The notes under the pieces: model-generated
What the model was told of the DNA's origin: nothing
Database searches by the model: none
Seen by the model: only the letters and a program-made list of their open reading frames with translations
Shown here: one piece after another, positions 36,780 to 44,359 of the stretch
Position numbering within the stretch: the first letter of the stretch is position 1
How the letters are laid out: the number at the start of each line of letters is the position of its first letter
From: Flavivirga rizhaonensis
GTDB lineage: Bacteria; Bacteroidota; Bacteroidia; Flavobacteriales; Flavobacteriaceae
Assembly (NCBI RefSeq): GCF_004791695.1
Contig: NZ_SRSO01000002.1
Location: forward strand, 1 to 64,000
Length of the DNA stretch: 64,000 bases
Direction of reading: 5' to 3'
Position numbers and translations under genes: made by a program

Positions 36780-38189
36780 TTATAAAGTTGATGGGCAAAT
36801 AAAAGCAGTAGTTGGTAAATCCGAGTTTTTAATCGCTCCAAAACCACCAGCAATGTCTATAACGTCAAATCCTCTGGCTTTTAAAATAGATGCTGCAATA
36901 ACCGAACGATATCCACCTGCACAATGTAGATGGTAGGTTTTAGATTTATCAATAACATTCATATTATCATTTATATAATCTAATGCAAAATGTTGCACAG
37001 AATCACTATCTAGATGCTCCGATTTATATTCGCCATCTTTTCTAACGTCAAGTATATTAATTGGACCGTTTTTAAAACGATTAGAAAATTCATCAACAGA
37101 AATAGACTCAATAGTTTCAATATCTTTACCAGCATCTTTCCATGCATTAATACCACCTTTTAGGTATCCTAAGGTATTATCATAGCCCACTCGAGATAAT
37201 CGAGTTACAGTTTCTTTTTCTTTGCCTTTTGGAGCAACAAGTAGAATAGGTTGTTTTAAATCTGTAATTAAAGCACCAACCCATGGTGCAAATCCACCAT
37301 GTATTCCAATAAAAATGGAATTTGGGATATGAGCTTCTACAAATTCTTTTTCGGTTCTAACATCAAGGACTAAAGCATCCTCTTGGTTTGCCATAGCTTC
37401 AAATGCTTCCGGAGTTAGTTCTGTATCTCCTTTTTGCAGAACAGTTTCAAAATTATCATAGCCAGATTTATTCATCATCGCATTTTTAGCAAAATACTGT
37501 GGAGGCGGAGCTATACCGTCTAAAACTTCTTCAACAAACTCTTCTTTTGTCATATCTGTTCTTAAAGCATAGTTGGTTTTTTTCTGATCTCCTAAAATTC
37601 CAACGGTTTCTTTACTTAAATTTTTTCCGCAAGCAGAACCAGCACCATGAGCAGGATACACAATAATGTTATCTGCTAGTGGCATGATTTTATTTCGTAG
37701 AGATTCATATAACATGCCTGCTAAATCTTCTTTTGTCAAGTCCGATTTTATTGCTAAATCTGGGCGTCCTACATCTCCTAAAAACAAGGTGTCTCCACTA
37801 AAAATAGCATGATCGTTTCCTTTTTCATCAATTAAAAGAAATGTTGAAGACTCCAGAGTATGCCCAGGAGTGTGTAATACCTTAATAGTAATATTTCCAA
37901 TTTTAAACTCTTCGTTATCTGTCGCAACATAAGCAACATAAGCAGTTTCGGCTCCAGGACCAAAAACAATAGTAGCTCCTGTTTTTTTTGCTAAATCGAC
38001 ATGTCCAGAAACAAAATCAGCATGAAAATGAGTCTCGAAAATATATTTAATTTCTGCATTTTCTTTCTTAGCTTTATCAACATACTGTTGTGTTTCACGT
38101 AATGGATCAATAATAGCAACTTCACCATTAGATTCTATATAATAAGCTCCCTGAGCTAAACATCCTGTATAAATTTGTTCTATTTTCAT
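36780..38189 (-). CDS. Persulfide dioxygenase-rhodanese fusion (CstB/ETHE1-like)
   Basis: A 469-residue protein with an N-terminal metallo-beta-lactamase domain like ETHE1 (THFHADFVSGH, His54/His56/Asp58, then HTPGHT and FSGDTLFLGDVGRPD), followed by two rhodanese domains (~255-355 and ~370-465). Only the second rhodanese keeps the catalytic Cys (HLHCAGGYRS); the first has APKGKE at that place. This is the architecture of CstB, which oxidises persulfides to thiosulfate/sulfite. A CRP-like operator and a TAATTTTG box lie upstream. Confidence 0.9.
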   Translation of the reverse strand: MKIEQIYTGCLAQGAYYIESNGEVAIIDPLRETQQYVDKAKKENAEIKYIFETHFHADFVSGHVDLAKKTGATIVFGPGAETAYVAYVATDNEEFKIGNITIKVLHTPGHTLESSTFLLIDEKGNDHAIFSGDTLFLGDVGRPDLAIKSDLTKEDLAGMLYESLRNKIMPLADNIIVYPAHGAGSACGKNLSKETVGILGDQKKTNYALRTDMTKEEFVEEVLDGIAPPPQYFAKNAMMNKSGYDNFETVLQKGDTELTPEAFEAMANQEDALVLDVRTEKEFVEAHIPNSIFIGIHGGFAPWVGALITDLKQPILLVAPKGKEKETVTRLSRVGYDNTLGYLKGGINAWKDAGKDIETIESISVDEFSNRFKNGPINILDVRKDGEYKSEHLDSDSVQHFALDYINDNMNVIDKSKTYHLHCAGGYRSVIAASILKARGFDVIDIAGGFGAIKNSDLPTTAFICPSTL

Positions 38190-38240
38190 AATCTATTTTT
38201 AATTATAGAGTGAGCAGAAATTCTTTTAATTTAAACATTT

Positions 38241-38285
38241 CAAAATTACGAATCTTTAACGATTCACTTTGTGACTAAAGTCACA
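38241..38285 (-). promoter_or_regulatory. CRP-like operator and -7 box of the persulfide dioxygenase gene
   Basis: TGTGAC-TAAA-GTCACA at 38270-38285 is a perfect 6+6 palindrome. Counting from its inner 12-mer TGACTAAAGTCA, a -7 box TAATTTTG begins 23 nt downstream (38248-38241, minus strand). This places the site near -41, as for a class II activator. The Crp/Fnr gene at 40312 is the likely regulator. Confidence 0.65.
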
Positions 38286-38291
38286 TTACAA

Positions 38292-39083
38292 CTATTTAAG
38301 CTCTTTATAAATAATATAAACAGCCATTATTAAAACAAAAAAACCAAAGCTTTTTTTGAGTTTCTTCCCACTTATAAATTTTGATATAAATACGCCCAAA
38401 ATAATCCCTATTACAGAAATTAAAGTAAAAGAAAGAAGAAATACCCATTCAATCTCTAAAGTTTGAACATCTCCTATAAAACCAATAAGAGAATTGATAG
38501 TTACAATAATTAATGAAGTGCCTACTGCTTTTTTCATTGGGATATTAGCCCAAACAACCAAAGCAGGGACGTATAGAAAACCACCACCAGCACCAATAAA
38601 CCCGGTTACAGTTCCAATAATTAAACCTTGTACGAATGTTTTGTAATACGGTTGGGCATATGAAACTGTATTATTGTTTTTTCTTTTTTTTATCATAGAA
38701 TATGAAGCAAGTAACATGATAATAGCAAAAAATATCATAATACTCATTTCTTTAGTGAGAGCATAATTACCGAAACTAAAAAGCGTATCGGGAATACCTG
38801 GAACTAAATAACGTCTGGATAAATAAACAGCAATAAACGATGGGAATGAAAAAGCTAATCCGGTTTTGATGTCGACTAATCCTTCTTTATATTTTTGATA
38901 CGTACCTACCATAGAAGAAGTACCTACCACAAAAAGGGAATAGGCAGTGGCAATAACAGGGTTATAGCCTAAGAGGTATACTAGTAATGGTACGGTAAGT
39001 ATAGAACCACCACCACCAATTAAACCTAAAACCAATCCAACAATTAAAGCGCCAATATATCCTAATAGTTGTGTGGAGTCCAT
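38292..39083 (-). CDS. TauE/SafE-family sulfite/sulfur-compound permease
   Basis: A 263-residue membrane protein with about eight helices in two pseudo-repeats. GLVLGLIGGGGSILTVPLLVY and GTVTGFIGAGGGFLYVPALV are the duplicated glycine-rich loops of the family (cited cores GLIGGGGSILTVP and GFIGAGGGFLYVP). It probably exports sulfite or related anions made by the persulfide dioxygenase. Its start ATG directly adjoins the stop of the DUF6691 gene, so the two are in one operon. Confidence 0.9.
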   Translation of the reverse strand: MDSTQLLGYIGALIVGLVLGLIGGGGSILTVPLLVYLLGYNPVIATAYSLFVVGTSSMVGTYQKYKEGLVDIKTGLAFSFPSFIAVYLSRRYLVPGIPDTLFSFGNYALTKEMSIMIFFAIIMLLASYSMIKKRKNNNTVSYAQPYYKTFVQGLIIGTVTGFIGAGGGFLYVPALVVWANIPMKKAVGTSLIIVTINSLIGFIGDVQTLEIEWVFLLSFTLISVIGIILGVFISKFISGKKLKKSFGFFVLIMAVYIIYKELK

Positions 39084-39497
39084 TTAATGAGGGAGTTTGT
39101 CTTTTAAGGCTCCGTATATATATGTGCCTAAAATAGCTGCGGCAATTACAATGATCATACTATATACACCTGTACCTAATAGGATATACATAGGCCCTGG
39201 ACATGCACCTATAAGAGCCCATCCAAGTCCAAAGATAATACCGCCAACTATATATTTTGTGATTCCTTTTTCTTTTTTTGGAACAAAAATATCGGCTCCT
39301 TTAATACTCTTTATAATCCCTCTTTTCGAAATTTGAAGAAATAAGATTCCAGAAGCAATCGCGGTACCTATAATGCCATACATATGAAATGATTGAAATC
39401 TAAACATCTCATATATTCTATACCATGAAACAGCTTCAGATTTCACTAAAACAATTCCGAAGAAAATACCAACTAATAAAAATTTTAAATATTTCAT
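39084..39497 (-). CDS. YeeE/YedE half-protein (DUF6691)
   Basis: A 137-residue membrane protein with four helices, containing WALIGACPGPMYILLGTG, the second conserved Cys motif of YeeE-type thiosulfate transporters. It corresponds to one half of YeeE; the other half is encoded just upstream, 4 bp away. Together they probably import thiosulfate or another reduced sulfur species. Confidence 0.88.
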   Translation of the reverse strand: MKYLKFLLVGIFFGIVLVKSEAVSWYRIYEMFRFQSFHMYGIIGTAIASGILFLQISKRGIIKSIKGADIFVPKKEKGITKYIVGGIIFGLGWALIGACPGPMYILLGTGVYSMIIVIAAAILGTYIYGALKDKLPH

Positions 39498-39501
39498 GTT
39501 T

Positions 39502-40059
39502 TTAAAAAATTAGGGGTAAAATAAAATTGGTCATTATTAAGCCACCAATAAAAAAACCTATAACAGCTATTAAAGACGGTTTTTGTAAACTGCTAAGTCC
39601 TGTTATAGCATGCCCTGAAGTACAACCACCAGCATAGCGAGTACCAAAACCAACCAATAAACCACCTAAAACTAGAAGAAGTAATCCTTTAGGGGTTATT
39701 AAGGCTTCAATGCTGTACACCTCGTTAGGAACTAATGTGGCTCCTGAATTTTCAAACCCCATATTTTGAAGTTCAACAACAGTTGCTGGATTTAGGTCAG
39801 TTAGACTATCGTTGGATAAATATTGAGTTGCAATAAAACCACCAATAACGGCACCAAGTACAACAATTAAGTTCCATATTTGCTCTTTCCAATTAAACTT
39901 AAAAAAAGATGCTGCTTTTCCAGCTCCCATGATCGAACACATGGTTCTAAGATTAGAAGACATACCAAATGTCTTACCAAAATAGAGTAATAATGCCATG
40001 ACTACGGCAATTAATGGACCAGATACATACCATGGCCAAGGATTTAAAATGTATTCCAT
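39502..40059 (-). CDS. YeeE/YedE-family thiosulfate transporter, N-terminal half
   Basis: A 185-residue membrane protein with about five helices. It carries YAGGCTSGHAITGLSSL, the first conserved Cys motif of YeeE, and NLRTMCSIMGAGKAASFF. It is the first gene of the sulfur operon. A TACATTTG -7 box and a palindrome resembling the operator at 38270 precede it. Confidence 0.9.
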   Translation of the reverse strand: MEYILNPWPWYVSGPLIAVVMALLLYFGKTFGMSSNLRTMCSIMGAGKAASFFKFNWKEQIWNLIVVLGAVIGGFIATQYLSNDSLTDLNPATVVELQNMGFENSGATLVPNEVYSIEALITPKGLLLLVLGGLLVGFGTRYAGGCTSGHAITGLSSLQKPSLIAVIGFFIGGLIMTNFILPLIF

Positions 40060-40076
40060 TTTACTGAGATTTATTA

Positions 40077-40121
40077 CAAATGTAGAGTTAAACTAAAGGA
40101 AGTTTTGTAATAAATGTTACT
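40077..40121 (-). promoter_or_regulatory. Promoter and degenerate CRP-like site of the yeeE operon
   Basis: A -7 box TACATTTG at 40084-40077 (minus strand). GTAA-TAAATG-TTAC at 40107-40120 is a palindrome whose inner 12-mer ends exactly 23 nt before the box, the same geometry as at 38270-38285. The half-sites TGTAA/TTACT are weaker than TGTGAC/GTCACA. Confidence 0.5.
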
Positions 40122-40191
40122 TATTTATGGTATGCTTAATAATGTTTTTGAGTTTGTGATAGTAGTTTTTTGACTCTGTTTAAGGTAACCT

Positions 40192-40220
40192 GGAGAAACC
40201 TTATAATTATGAGGCTCTCC
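40192..40220. other. Inverted repeat in the yeeE-crp gap
   Basis: GGAGA...CCTTATAATTATGAGG...TCTCC forms nested inverted repeats (outer 5 bp, inner near-perfect 16 nt). It could be an extra operator or the stem of the crp transcript terminator; it has no T run. Confidence 0.35.
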
Positions 40221-40311
40221 TTGTAGCTGTTCATGATGACATGTATATTCTTAATATTAACAAATTTATATACAAGTGCTAAATAGCTGAGTTGTGTAGA
40301 ACACACGTTTA

Positions 40312-40941
40312 TTATAAAACTTCAATTTTATTTCTGCTAAGCTTTATCTTATTTTCGTTTTCAAATTGTTTTAAAAGTCTGGAAATAACAACACGCGATG
40401 TATGTAAATCCTCGGCGATATCTTGATGTTTTGCAATGATGGTTTTAGATGTGTGAAGTTTAACTTTATTAATTAGGTACTTATAAAGGCGCTCATCCAT
40501 TTTCATGAAAGCCAGATTATCTATTGCCTCTAGCATTTCATCAAAACGTGTTTGATAGCTTTCTAATATAAAATTTCGCCAACTTTCGTTATTATGAAAC
40601 CATGCTTGCATATTTTGAACGGGGATCATAATGAGGCTTGAGTCTTTTTCAGCAACGGCTCTAATTTTACTTTTAGAAGTTCCCATACAACAAGTAAGTG
40701 ACATGGTACAAGTTTCGCCCGCTTCTAAAAAATAAATGAGTAATTCGTTTCCATCATTATCTTCTCGAAGTATTTTAATATTTCCACTTAATAAAAGCGG
40801 TATATACTGTAATGGTTGATTAATATCTATAATAATATCATCTTTTAAAAACGTACTTATTGTACCCACTTTTTCAATTTCATTTATAAGTGTGTCATCT
40901 AAAATATGATTAAACTTTTGATATAATAATTCCTTTCCCAT
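40312..40941 (-). CDS. Crp/Fnr-family regulator of the sulfur operon
   Basis: A 209-residue regulator with an N-terminal cyclic-nucleotide-binding-like barrel and a C-terminal HTH (HQDIAEDLHTSRVVISRLLKQFE). The sensor barrel has three Cys: C78, C84 and C85 in ETCTMSLTCCMG. I infer thiol- or persulfide-based sensing. The recognition helix TSRVVISRLL keeps Arg at the CRP R180 and R185 positions, compatible with TGTGA-type half-sites at 38270. The frame opens at TTG 40947; ATG 40941 is preferred. Confidence 0.88.
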   Translation of the reverse strand: MGKELLYQKFNHILDDTLINEIEKVGTISTFLKDDIIIDINQPLQYIPLLLSGNIKILREDNDGNELLIYFLEAGETCTMSLTCCMGTSKSKIRAVAEKDSSLIMIPVQNMQAWFHNNESWRNFILESYQTRFDEMLEAIDNLAFMKMDERLYKYLINKVKLHTSKTIIAKHQDIAEDLHTSRVVISRLLKQFENENKIKLSRNKIEVL

Positions 40942-40977
40942 ATTCAAAAGTAATGAATTACAAATTTGGAATAAAAA

Positions 40978-41010
40978 TTTGGTGATGTTTTAATAAAAAT
41001 ACTATATTTG
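40978..41010 (+). promoter_or_regulatory. tRNA-Arg promoter
   Basis: TTTG at 40978-40981, a 21-nt spacer and TATATTTG at 41003-41010, close to consensus. The tRNA begins 14 nt later. Confidence 0.7.
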
Positions 41011-41023
41011 CACCCACAAAAAT

Positions 41024-41097
41024 GGCCATGTGGCGCAACTGAATAGCGCACTTGATTACGGCTCAAGAGGTTGCAGGTTTGAATCCTGCCATGGTCA
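41024..41097 (+). tRNA. tRNA-Arg (anticodon ACG)
   Basis: A 74-nt cloverleaf: acceptor GGCCATG/CATGGTC, D arm GCGC/GCGC, anticodon stem CTTGA/TCAAG with loop TTACGGC (anticodon ACG), and T arm GCAGG TTTGAAT CCTGC. CCA is not encoded. A terminator follows at once. Confidence 0.95.
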
Positions 41098-41104
41098 CGC
41101 CACT

Positions 41105-41134
41105 AAAACCCCGCTAATACTGGGGTTTTTTTAT
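41105..41134 (+). terminator. Terminator of tRNA-Arg
   Basis: AAAACCCC and GGGGTTTT arms with a 9-nt loop and a T run. Confidence 0.88.
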
Positions 41135-41194
41135 TCTCTAAATCTTTTATTTCCAATTCAAAAACATAAAAATAACCTCGTTTTATACCTTCTT

Positions 41195-41443
41195 TTGTTT
41201 ATTTTTATTGCAAATCCATTGCAAATTTATGTTTGGGATTATATTGGAAATTTTCCAGCGAATTTATTTGTTTGGACAAGTATATTGGCATCTGTCGGTT
41301 TTATTTTTATAGGCTTGTTAAAAACCTATGTTACACAAACCAGTAAAATAAAGGGCATATTTGAAACGCTTAGTTTAGGAATTCTTGCGGCATTAGTTTC
41401 ATATTTTGTTGGGGATATTCTTGAAAGTATTATTACAGGATAA
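41195..41443 (+). pseudogene. C-terminal remnant of a VIT1/CCC1-like transporter
   Basis: About 82 residues with three hydrophobic helices. GFIFIGLLKTYVTQTSK then GIFETLSLGILAALVSYFVG match the last part of VIT1/CCC1 iron/manganese transporters (an IG-x-x-K loop, then an ETL...G..AA..SY..G helix). Full-length family members are over 200 residues. Here the frame runs upstream without any ATG, straight into the tRNA-Arg terminator. The coordinate shown starts at the only plausible TTG. It is probably a gene truncated at the tRNA; a short expressed membrane peptide is possible. Confidence 0.45.
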
Positions 41444-41450
41444 AACTGAA

Positions 41451-42116
41451 TTACTTTTTGGGTATAATTTTTTCTTTTTCTAAAGTTTTAATAAGTTTTT
41501 TAATATGTGAATCAATAGCTTCAGAACTGTTTGTTGGATCAATCAAATCAAAAGAACCTCTCCAAACTAATGATTTATCTGATTCTTTTTTTAAATTATA
41601 AATAGATGTTTCAATATTAAAAACTTTATATCTGTTATAATAATCTTGATTAAAATAGGCATCTTGATATAATAAATAATAACCGATAAATTTTCTTAAG
41701 TGATAATCGGTTTTTGGAGAATCACTTGCATAAGATTGATTGTCATCAATACCTTTAACTAAAGAGACTAAAACAGTATCATAACCATTTAAAAGTAATT
41801 TGTCTATTTCAACTTCAATATCCTTTTCAGTTTGTTTGGAATCTTGAAATGATTTCTCAAAAACCACAGCACTTTGTAAAGCATTTATTTTTCTGGCATT
41901 TAATTCAGTGATAAGCTGAAACTCGTATGCCTTACGTGCTTCATAATTTGGGGTAGCACCAACAACCAATATTTTTTTAGGATTGAATCTATAGTAATCT
42001 GGGTTTTTCCAGCTTTTAATTAGTTTTGTTGACGAGCAACTAAGCATCATTAAAATCAAAACCAGGCTAATAATCTTGTTTATTTTTAAATTAATATTAT
42101 TTAATGGCTTCTTCAT
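41451..42116 (-). CDS. Lipoprotein of unknown function, paralogue 2
   Basis: A 221-residue lipoprotein (MMLSC, Cys27). It shares with its upstream neighbour the pattern ST-LI-WKNPD, then KILVVGATPNYEARKAYE (neighbour: KVLLVGMTSNIEARQQFE), then GYDTVLVSLVKGIDD, YLLYQDAYFNQDYY and ETSIY...LVWRGSFDLIDP. The fold looks like a periplasmic alpha/beta domain, and the role is unknown. Its first 20 bp overlap the end of the upstream paralogue. It is the last gene of the transcript starting at the Hsp20 promoter. Confidence 0.75.
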   Translation of the reverse strand: MKKPLNNINLKINKIISLVLILMMLSCSSTKLIKSWKNPDYYRFNPKKILVVGATPNYEARKAYEFQLITELNARKINALQSAVVFEKSFQDSKQTEKDIEVEIDKLLLNGYDTVLVSLVKGIDDNQSYASDSPKTDYHLRKFIGYYLLYQDAYFNQDYYNRYKVFNIETSIYNLKKESDKSLVWRGSFDLIDPTNSSEAIDSHIKKLIKTLEKEKIIPKK

Positions 42117-42765
42117 CTACATTGTCTTCCAAAAGTATAGGGCTTATAAGTTGCTGTTCTTCCAAAACAACAATTACCAGTCTTACATAATCGTTTACAG
42201 TCTCATGGATTGATTGTGGATCCATGACATCTATGTAACCTTTCCAAATAAGTTCTCTGTCCTTCGTTGGACAAATGCAATACATGGATGTTTCGGTGTG
42301 GTAAACAGTATATTCCTCATAATAATCCGGGTTATAAAAAGCATCTTGATATTTTAAATAATCGTCACTAAATTTCCTGTAAGTACTATCGTAATCATCA
42401 TAATTTTTCTTGTATGCAATTTTATCTTCAACACCAATTACTTTTGTGAACAATACTGTATCAAAACCATCATTGATGAGTTTGATTTCTAGCGTTTTTA
42501 ATTCTTCTTCAGTCTTTTTTTCGGTGGTAAATGATGGTTCAAAAAGTTCTAAACTCATCACAGACTCGATACCTCTATATGCATATTCATCCTGTAATTG
42601 TTTTTCAAATTGTTGTCTTGCTTCAATATTAGAAGTCATGCCAACCAATAAAACTTTATTGGGACTGTATGAGTCTATATCTGGGTTTTTCCAGTTTTCA
42701 ATCAATTCTGTCGTAGAACAGCAAATAACGAGTAAACAAAGTAATATGGTGTTTATAAATTTCAT
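42097..42765 (-). CDS. Lipoprotein of unknown function, paralogue 1
   Basis: A 222-residue lipoprotein (VICC, Cys15/16) that is a tandem duplicate of the gene downstream (see 41451-42116 for the shared motifs). It keeps an acidic C terminus (LEDNVDEEAIK) absent from its sister. No domain of known function. It is 10 bp downstream of the coiled-coil gene and probably in the hsp20 transcript. Confidence 0.75.
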   Translation of the reverse strand: MKFINTILLCLLVICCSTTELIENWKNPDIDSYSPNKVLLVGMTSNIEARQQFEKQLQDEYAYRGIESVMSLELFEPSFTTEKKTEEELKTLEIKLINDGFDTVLFTKVIGVEDKIAYKKNYDDYDSTYRKFSDDYLKYQDAFYNPDYYEEYTVYHTETSMYCICPTKDRELIWKGYIDVMDPQSIHETVNDYVRLVIVVLEEQQLISPILLEDNVDEEAIK

Positions 42766-42775
42766 CTTAATTTTC

Positions 42776-43219
42776 TTATTGTAGCAATCGTTTTTGCTTT
42801 TTATCCTTTAAAATACCTTTAACAAGGGCAAATAATTGTGTTTTTAGTTTTCTATAGATATCTAAAAAATCGGCTATTGTAATAATAAGTTTTCCGTGTT
42901 CATCTTTATAAGCATTTTCTAACTCTATTTGGTCTATACCATCAACCATAATTTTAAGTTCTCTTTCGTGCTTTTTAATAGTTTCAATCAACTTATCTGT
43001 TTCCTTTTGAAGTTTACTCAATTGGGTAACTATGCTTTTGCTCTCGTTAAAATGTTTTGAGTCAATAAGTTGAAGTGTATATGATTTTACTAAATCGTCA
43101 AAAAACAATTGCTCGTCTTTAGCAAATTCTAATTCAGATAACCATTTTTTAGACGCATTATGCATTGTTTCAGTACTTAACCATGCTACATACTTTGGTT
43201 TATTGCTTTTTGTTTTCAT
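42776..43219 (-). CDS. Small coiled-coil protein of the stress island (first of three)
   Basis: A 147-residue helical protein rich in Lys/Glu. A conserved start, KKWLSELEFAKDEQLFFDDLV, resembles NWKKDLEFYFFDIKFLENLI of the 62987 gene, and FELQFYKSLL of the 43932 gene is a weaker match. Residues ~60-100 and 110-140 are heptad-like. I do not recognise a named family. The location after hsp20 and in a promoter unit of the TGATATATATCA regulon suggests a stress role. Confidence 0.7.
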   Translation of the reverse strand: MKTKSNKPKYVAWLSTETMHNASKKWLSELEFAKDEQLFFDDLVKSYTLQLIDSKHFNESKSIVTQLSKLQKETDKLIETIKKHERELKIMVDGIDQIELENAYKDEHGKLIITIADFLDIYRKLKTQLFALVKGILKDKKQKRLLQ

Positions 43220-43293
43220 GATTTTGAAATTTTAGAATTTAAAAAGCAGAAAGTAACACGCTTAAAACATAGATCCTTTCTGCTTGATAGAAA

Positions 43294-43815
43294 TTAATTA
43301 ACCTCAATAACTTTTTTAGCAGGTTCTTGTTGAGCTGCCTCTTCTTTTTTTAGTAGTTTCACTTTTAAAATGCCATTTTTGTACGCTGCTTTTACATCTT
43401 GGTCTAAATCTACCGAAGGTGGAAGCATCATAGATCTTTTAAAAGATTTATAACTAAATTCTTTGCGAGAGTACTCATCTTCTTTCTCTTCTTCTTCTAA
43501 TTCTTTTTCACCACATACATAAAGTACATCTTCCTCAATGGTTACTTCAAAATCTTTTTTGTTAAATCCTGGAGCTGCTAATTCAATTTCAAAATCTTCT
43601 TCATGTTCTTTTACATTTACAGCAGGCATTAAACTATCATCTTCAAAGAAATCATTGTTGAAAAGATCATCAAATCTTACAATGTTGTTTAAATTAGAAG
43701 GGAATAATCTACTCCCCCAAGGTCTTAAAAGACTATTACTCCAAGGGGTTAATAATTGGCTTTCAAATGGAGATAATCCATTTCTCTTTCTTCTACGTTT
43801 CATTAATGTTGTCAT
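43294..43815 (-). CDS. Hsp20/alpha-crystallin small heat-shock protein
   Basis: A 173-residue chaperone holdase. The alpha-crystallin domain spans ~60-155, with AAPGFNKKDFEVTIEEDVLYV, the conserved AYKNGILKVKL (A-x-x-x-NG-x-L) near the end, and the C-terminal anchoring motif IEV. The N terminus is basic (KRRRKRNG) and Trp-rich. The start is ATG 43815; the longer frame starts with GTG at 43851 within the -7 box. The promoter carries a TGATATATATCA site, and three genes follow on the same strand. Confidence 0.93.
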   Translation of the reverse strand: MTTLMKRRRKRNGLSPFESQLLTPWSNSLLRPWGSRLFPSNLNNIVRFDDLFNNDFFEDDSLMPAVNVKEHEEDFEIELAAPGFNKKDFEVTIEEDVLYVCGEKELEEEEKEDEYSRKEFSYKSFKRSMMLPPSVDLDQDVKAAYKNGILKVKLLKKEEAAQQEPAKKVIEVN

Positions 43816-43850
43816 AATAAATATATTTAGGTTAAACTTATTTTTCAACA

Positions 43851-43893
43851 CTAATATATTTACAGAAACAGGCTTTCACAATGATATATATCA
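43851..43893 (-). promoter_or_regulatory. Regulon site a: hsp20 promoter
   Basis: TGATATATATCA at 43882-43893, then 23 nt, then TATATTAG (43858-43851, minus strand). Predicted FNR-type class II activator site. Confidence 0.75.
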
Positions 43894-43931
43894 GTCAGTT
43901 AAGGAAGTATAAAGTGTTTTAATAAAACTTT

Positions 43932-44348
43932 TTAGTTGATAATAATACTTTCTAAATATTGGAATAACCTAAATTTGAAGTTGAAAATTTTAGTCTTTAA
44001 ATTGAAAACTTTAAGCTCTATGTCATCATGTTTTTTTACGAAGAAATTATCGCAAGTCATATCATCACATTCAATTTTGTTTCTAATTTGATGTGCAAGT
44101 GAGTTTAGTTCATTTAAAAGGCTAATACTATTTTTATTTAAGGCATTTATCTCATTTTTTAACTTGGTAAGCTTTTCATATAAATTCATTACATGAGGTT
44201 TGAAAATAGGTTTGCTTAATAAAGATTTATAAAATTGAAGTTCGAATTTTAAATTTTCCAAGCTATTTTCATCTCGCAATATGTTGTATTGTAACTCTCC
44301 AATAGATTTATCGCTATTGAAGCTTTGATATGTATGTAGTGCTTCCAT
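43932..44348 (-). CDS. Small coiled-coil protein of the stress island (second of three)
   Basis: A 138-residue mostly helical protein with heptad-like spacing at ~25-85 and a Cys pair around CDDMTCD. It shares length, composition and a FELQFYKSLL-type segment with the proteins at 42776 and 62987. Function unknown. It is the last gene of the transcript led by the universal stress protein at 47068, 11 bp downstream of the RNase gene. Confidence 0.65.
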   Translation of the reverse strand: MEALHTYQSFNSDKSIGELQYNILRDENSLENLKFELQFYKSLLSKPIFKPHVMNLYEKLTKLKNEINALNKNSISLLNELNSLAHQIRNKIECDDMTCDNFFVKKHDDIELKVFNLKTKIFNFKFRLFQYLESIIIN

Positions 44349-44359
44349 TTTTTTATAGA

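Noticed and set aside
40950..40961. GTAATGAATTAC palindrome upstream of the crp gene as an autoregulatory site
   Set aside because: Its half-site spacing (4) differs from the 6-nt spacing of the operators, and the promoter position is unclear.
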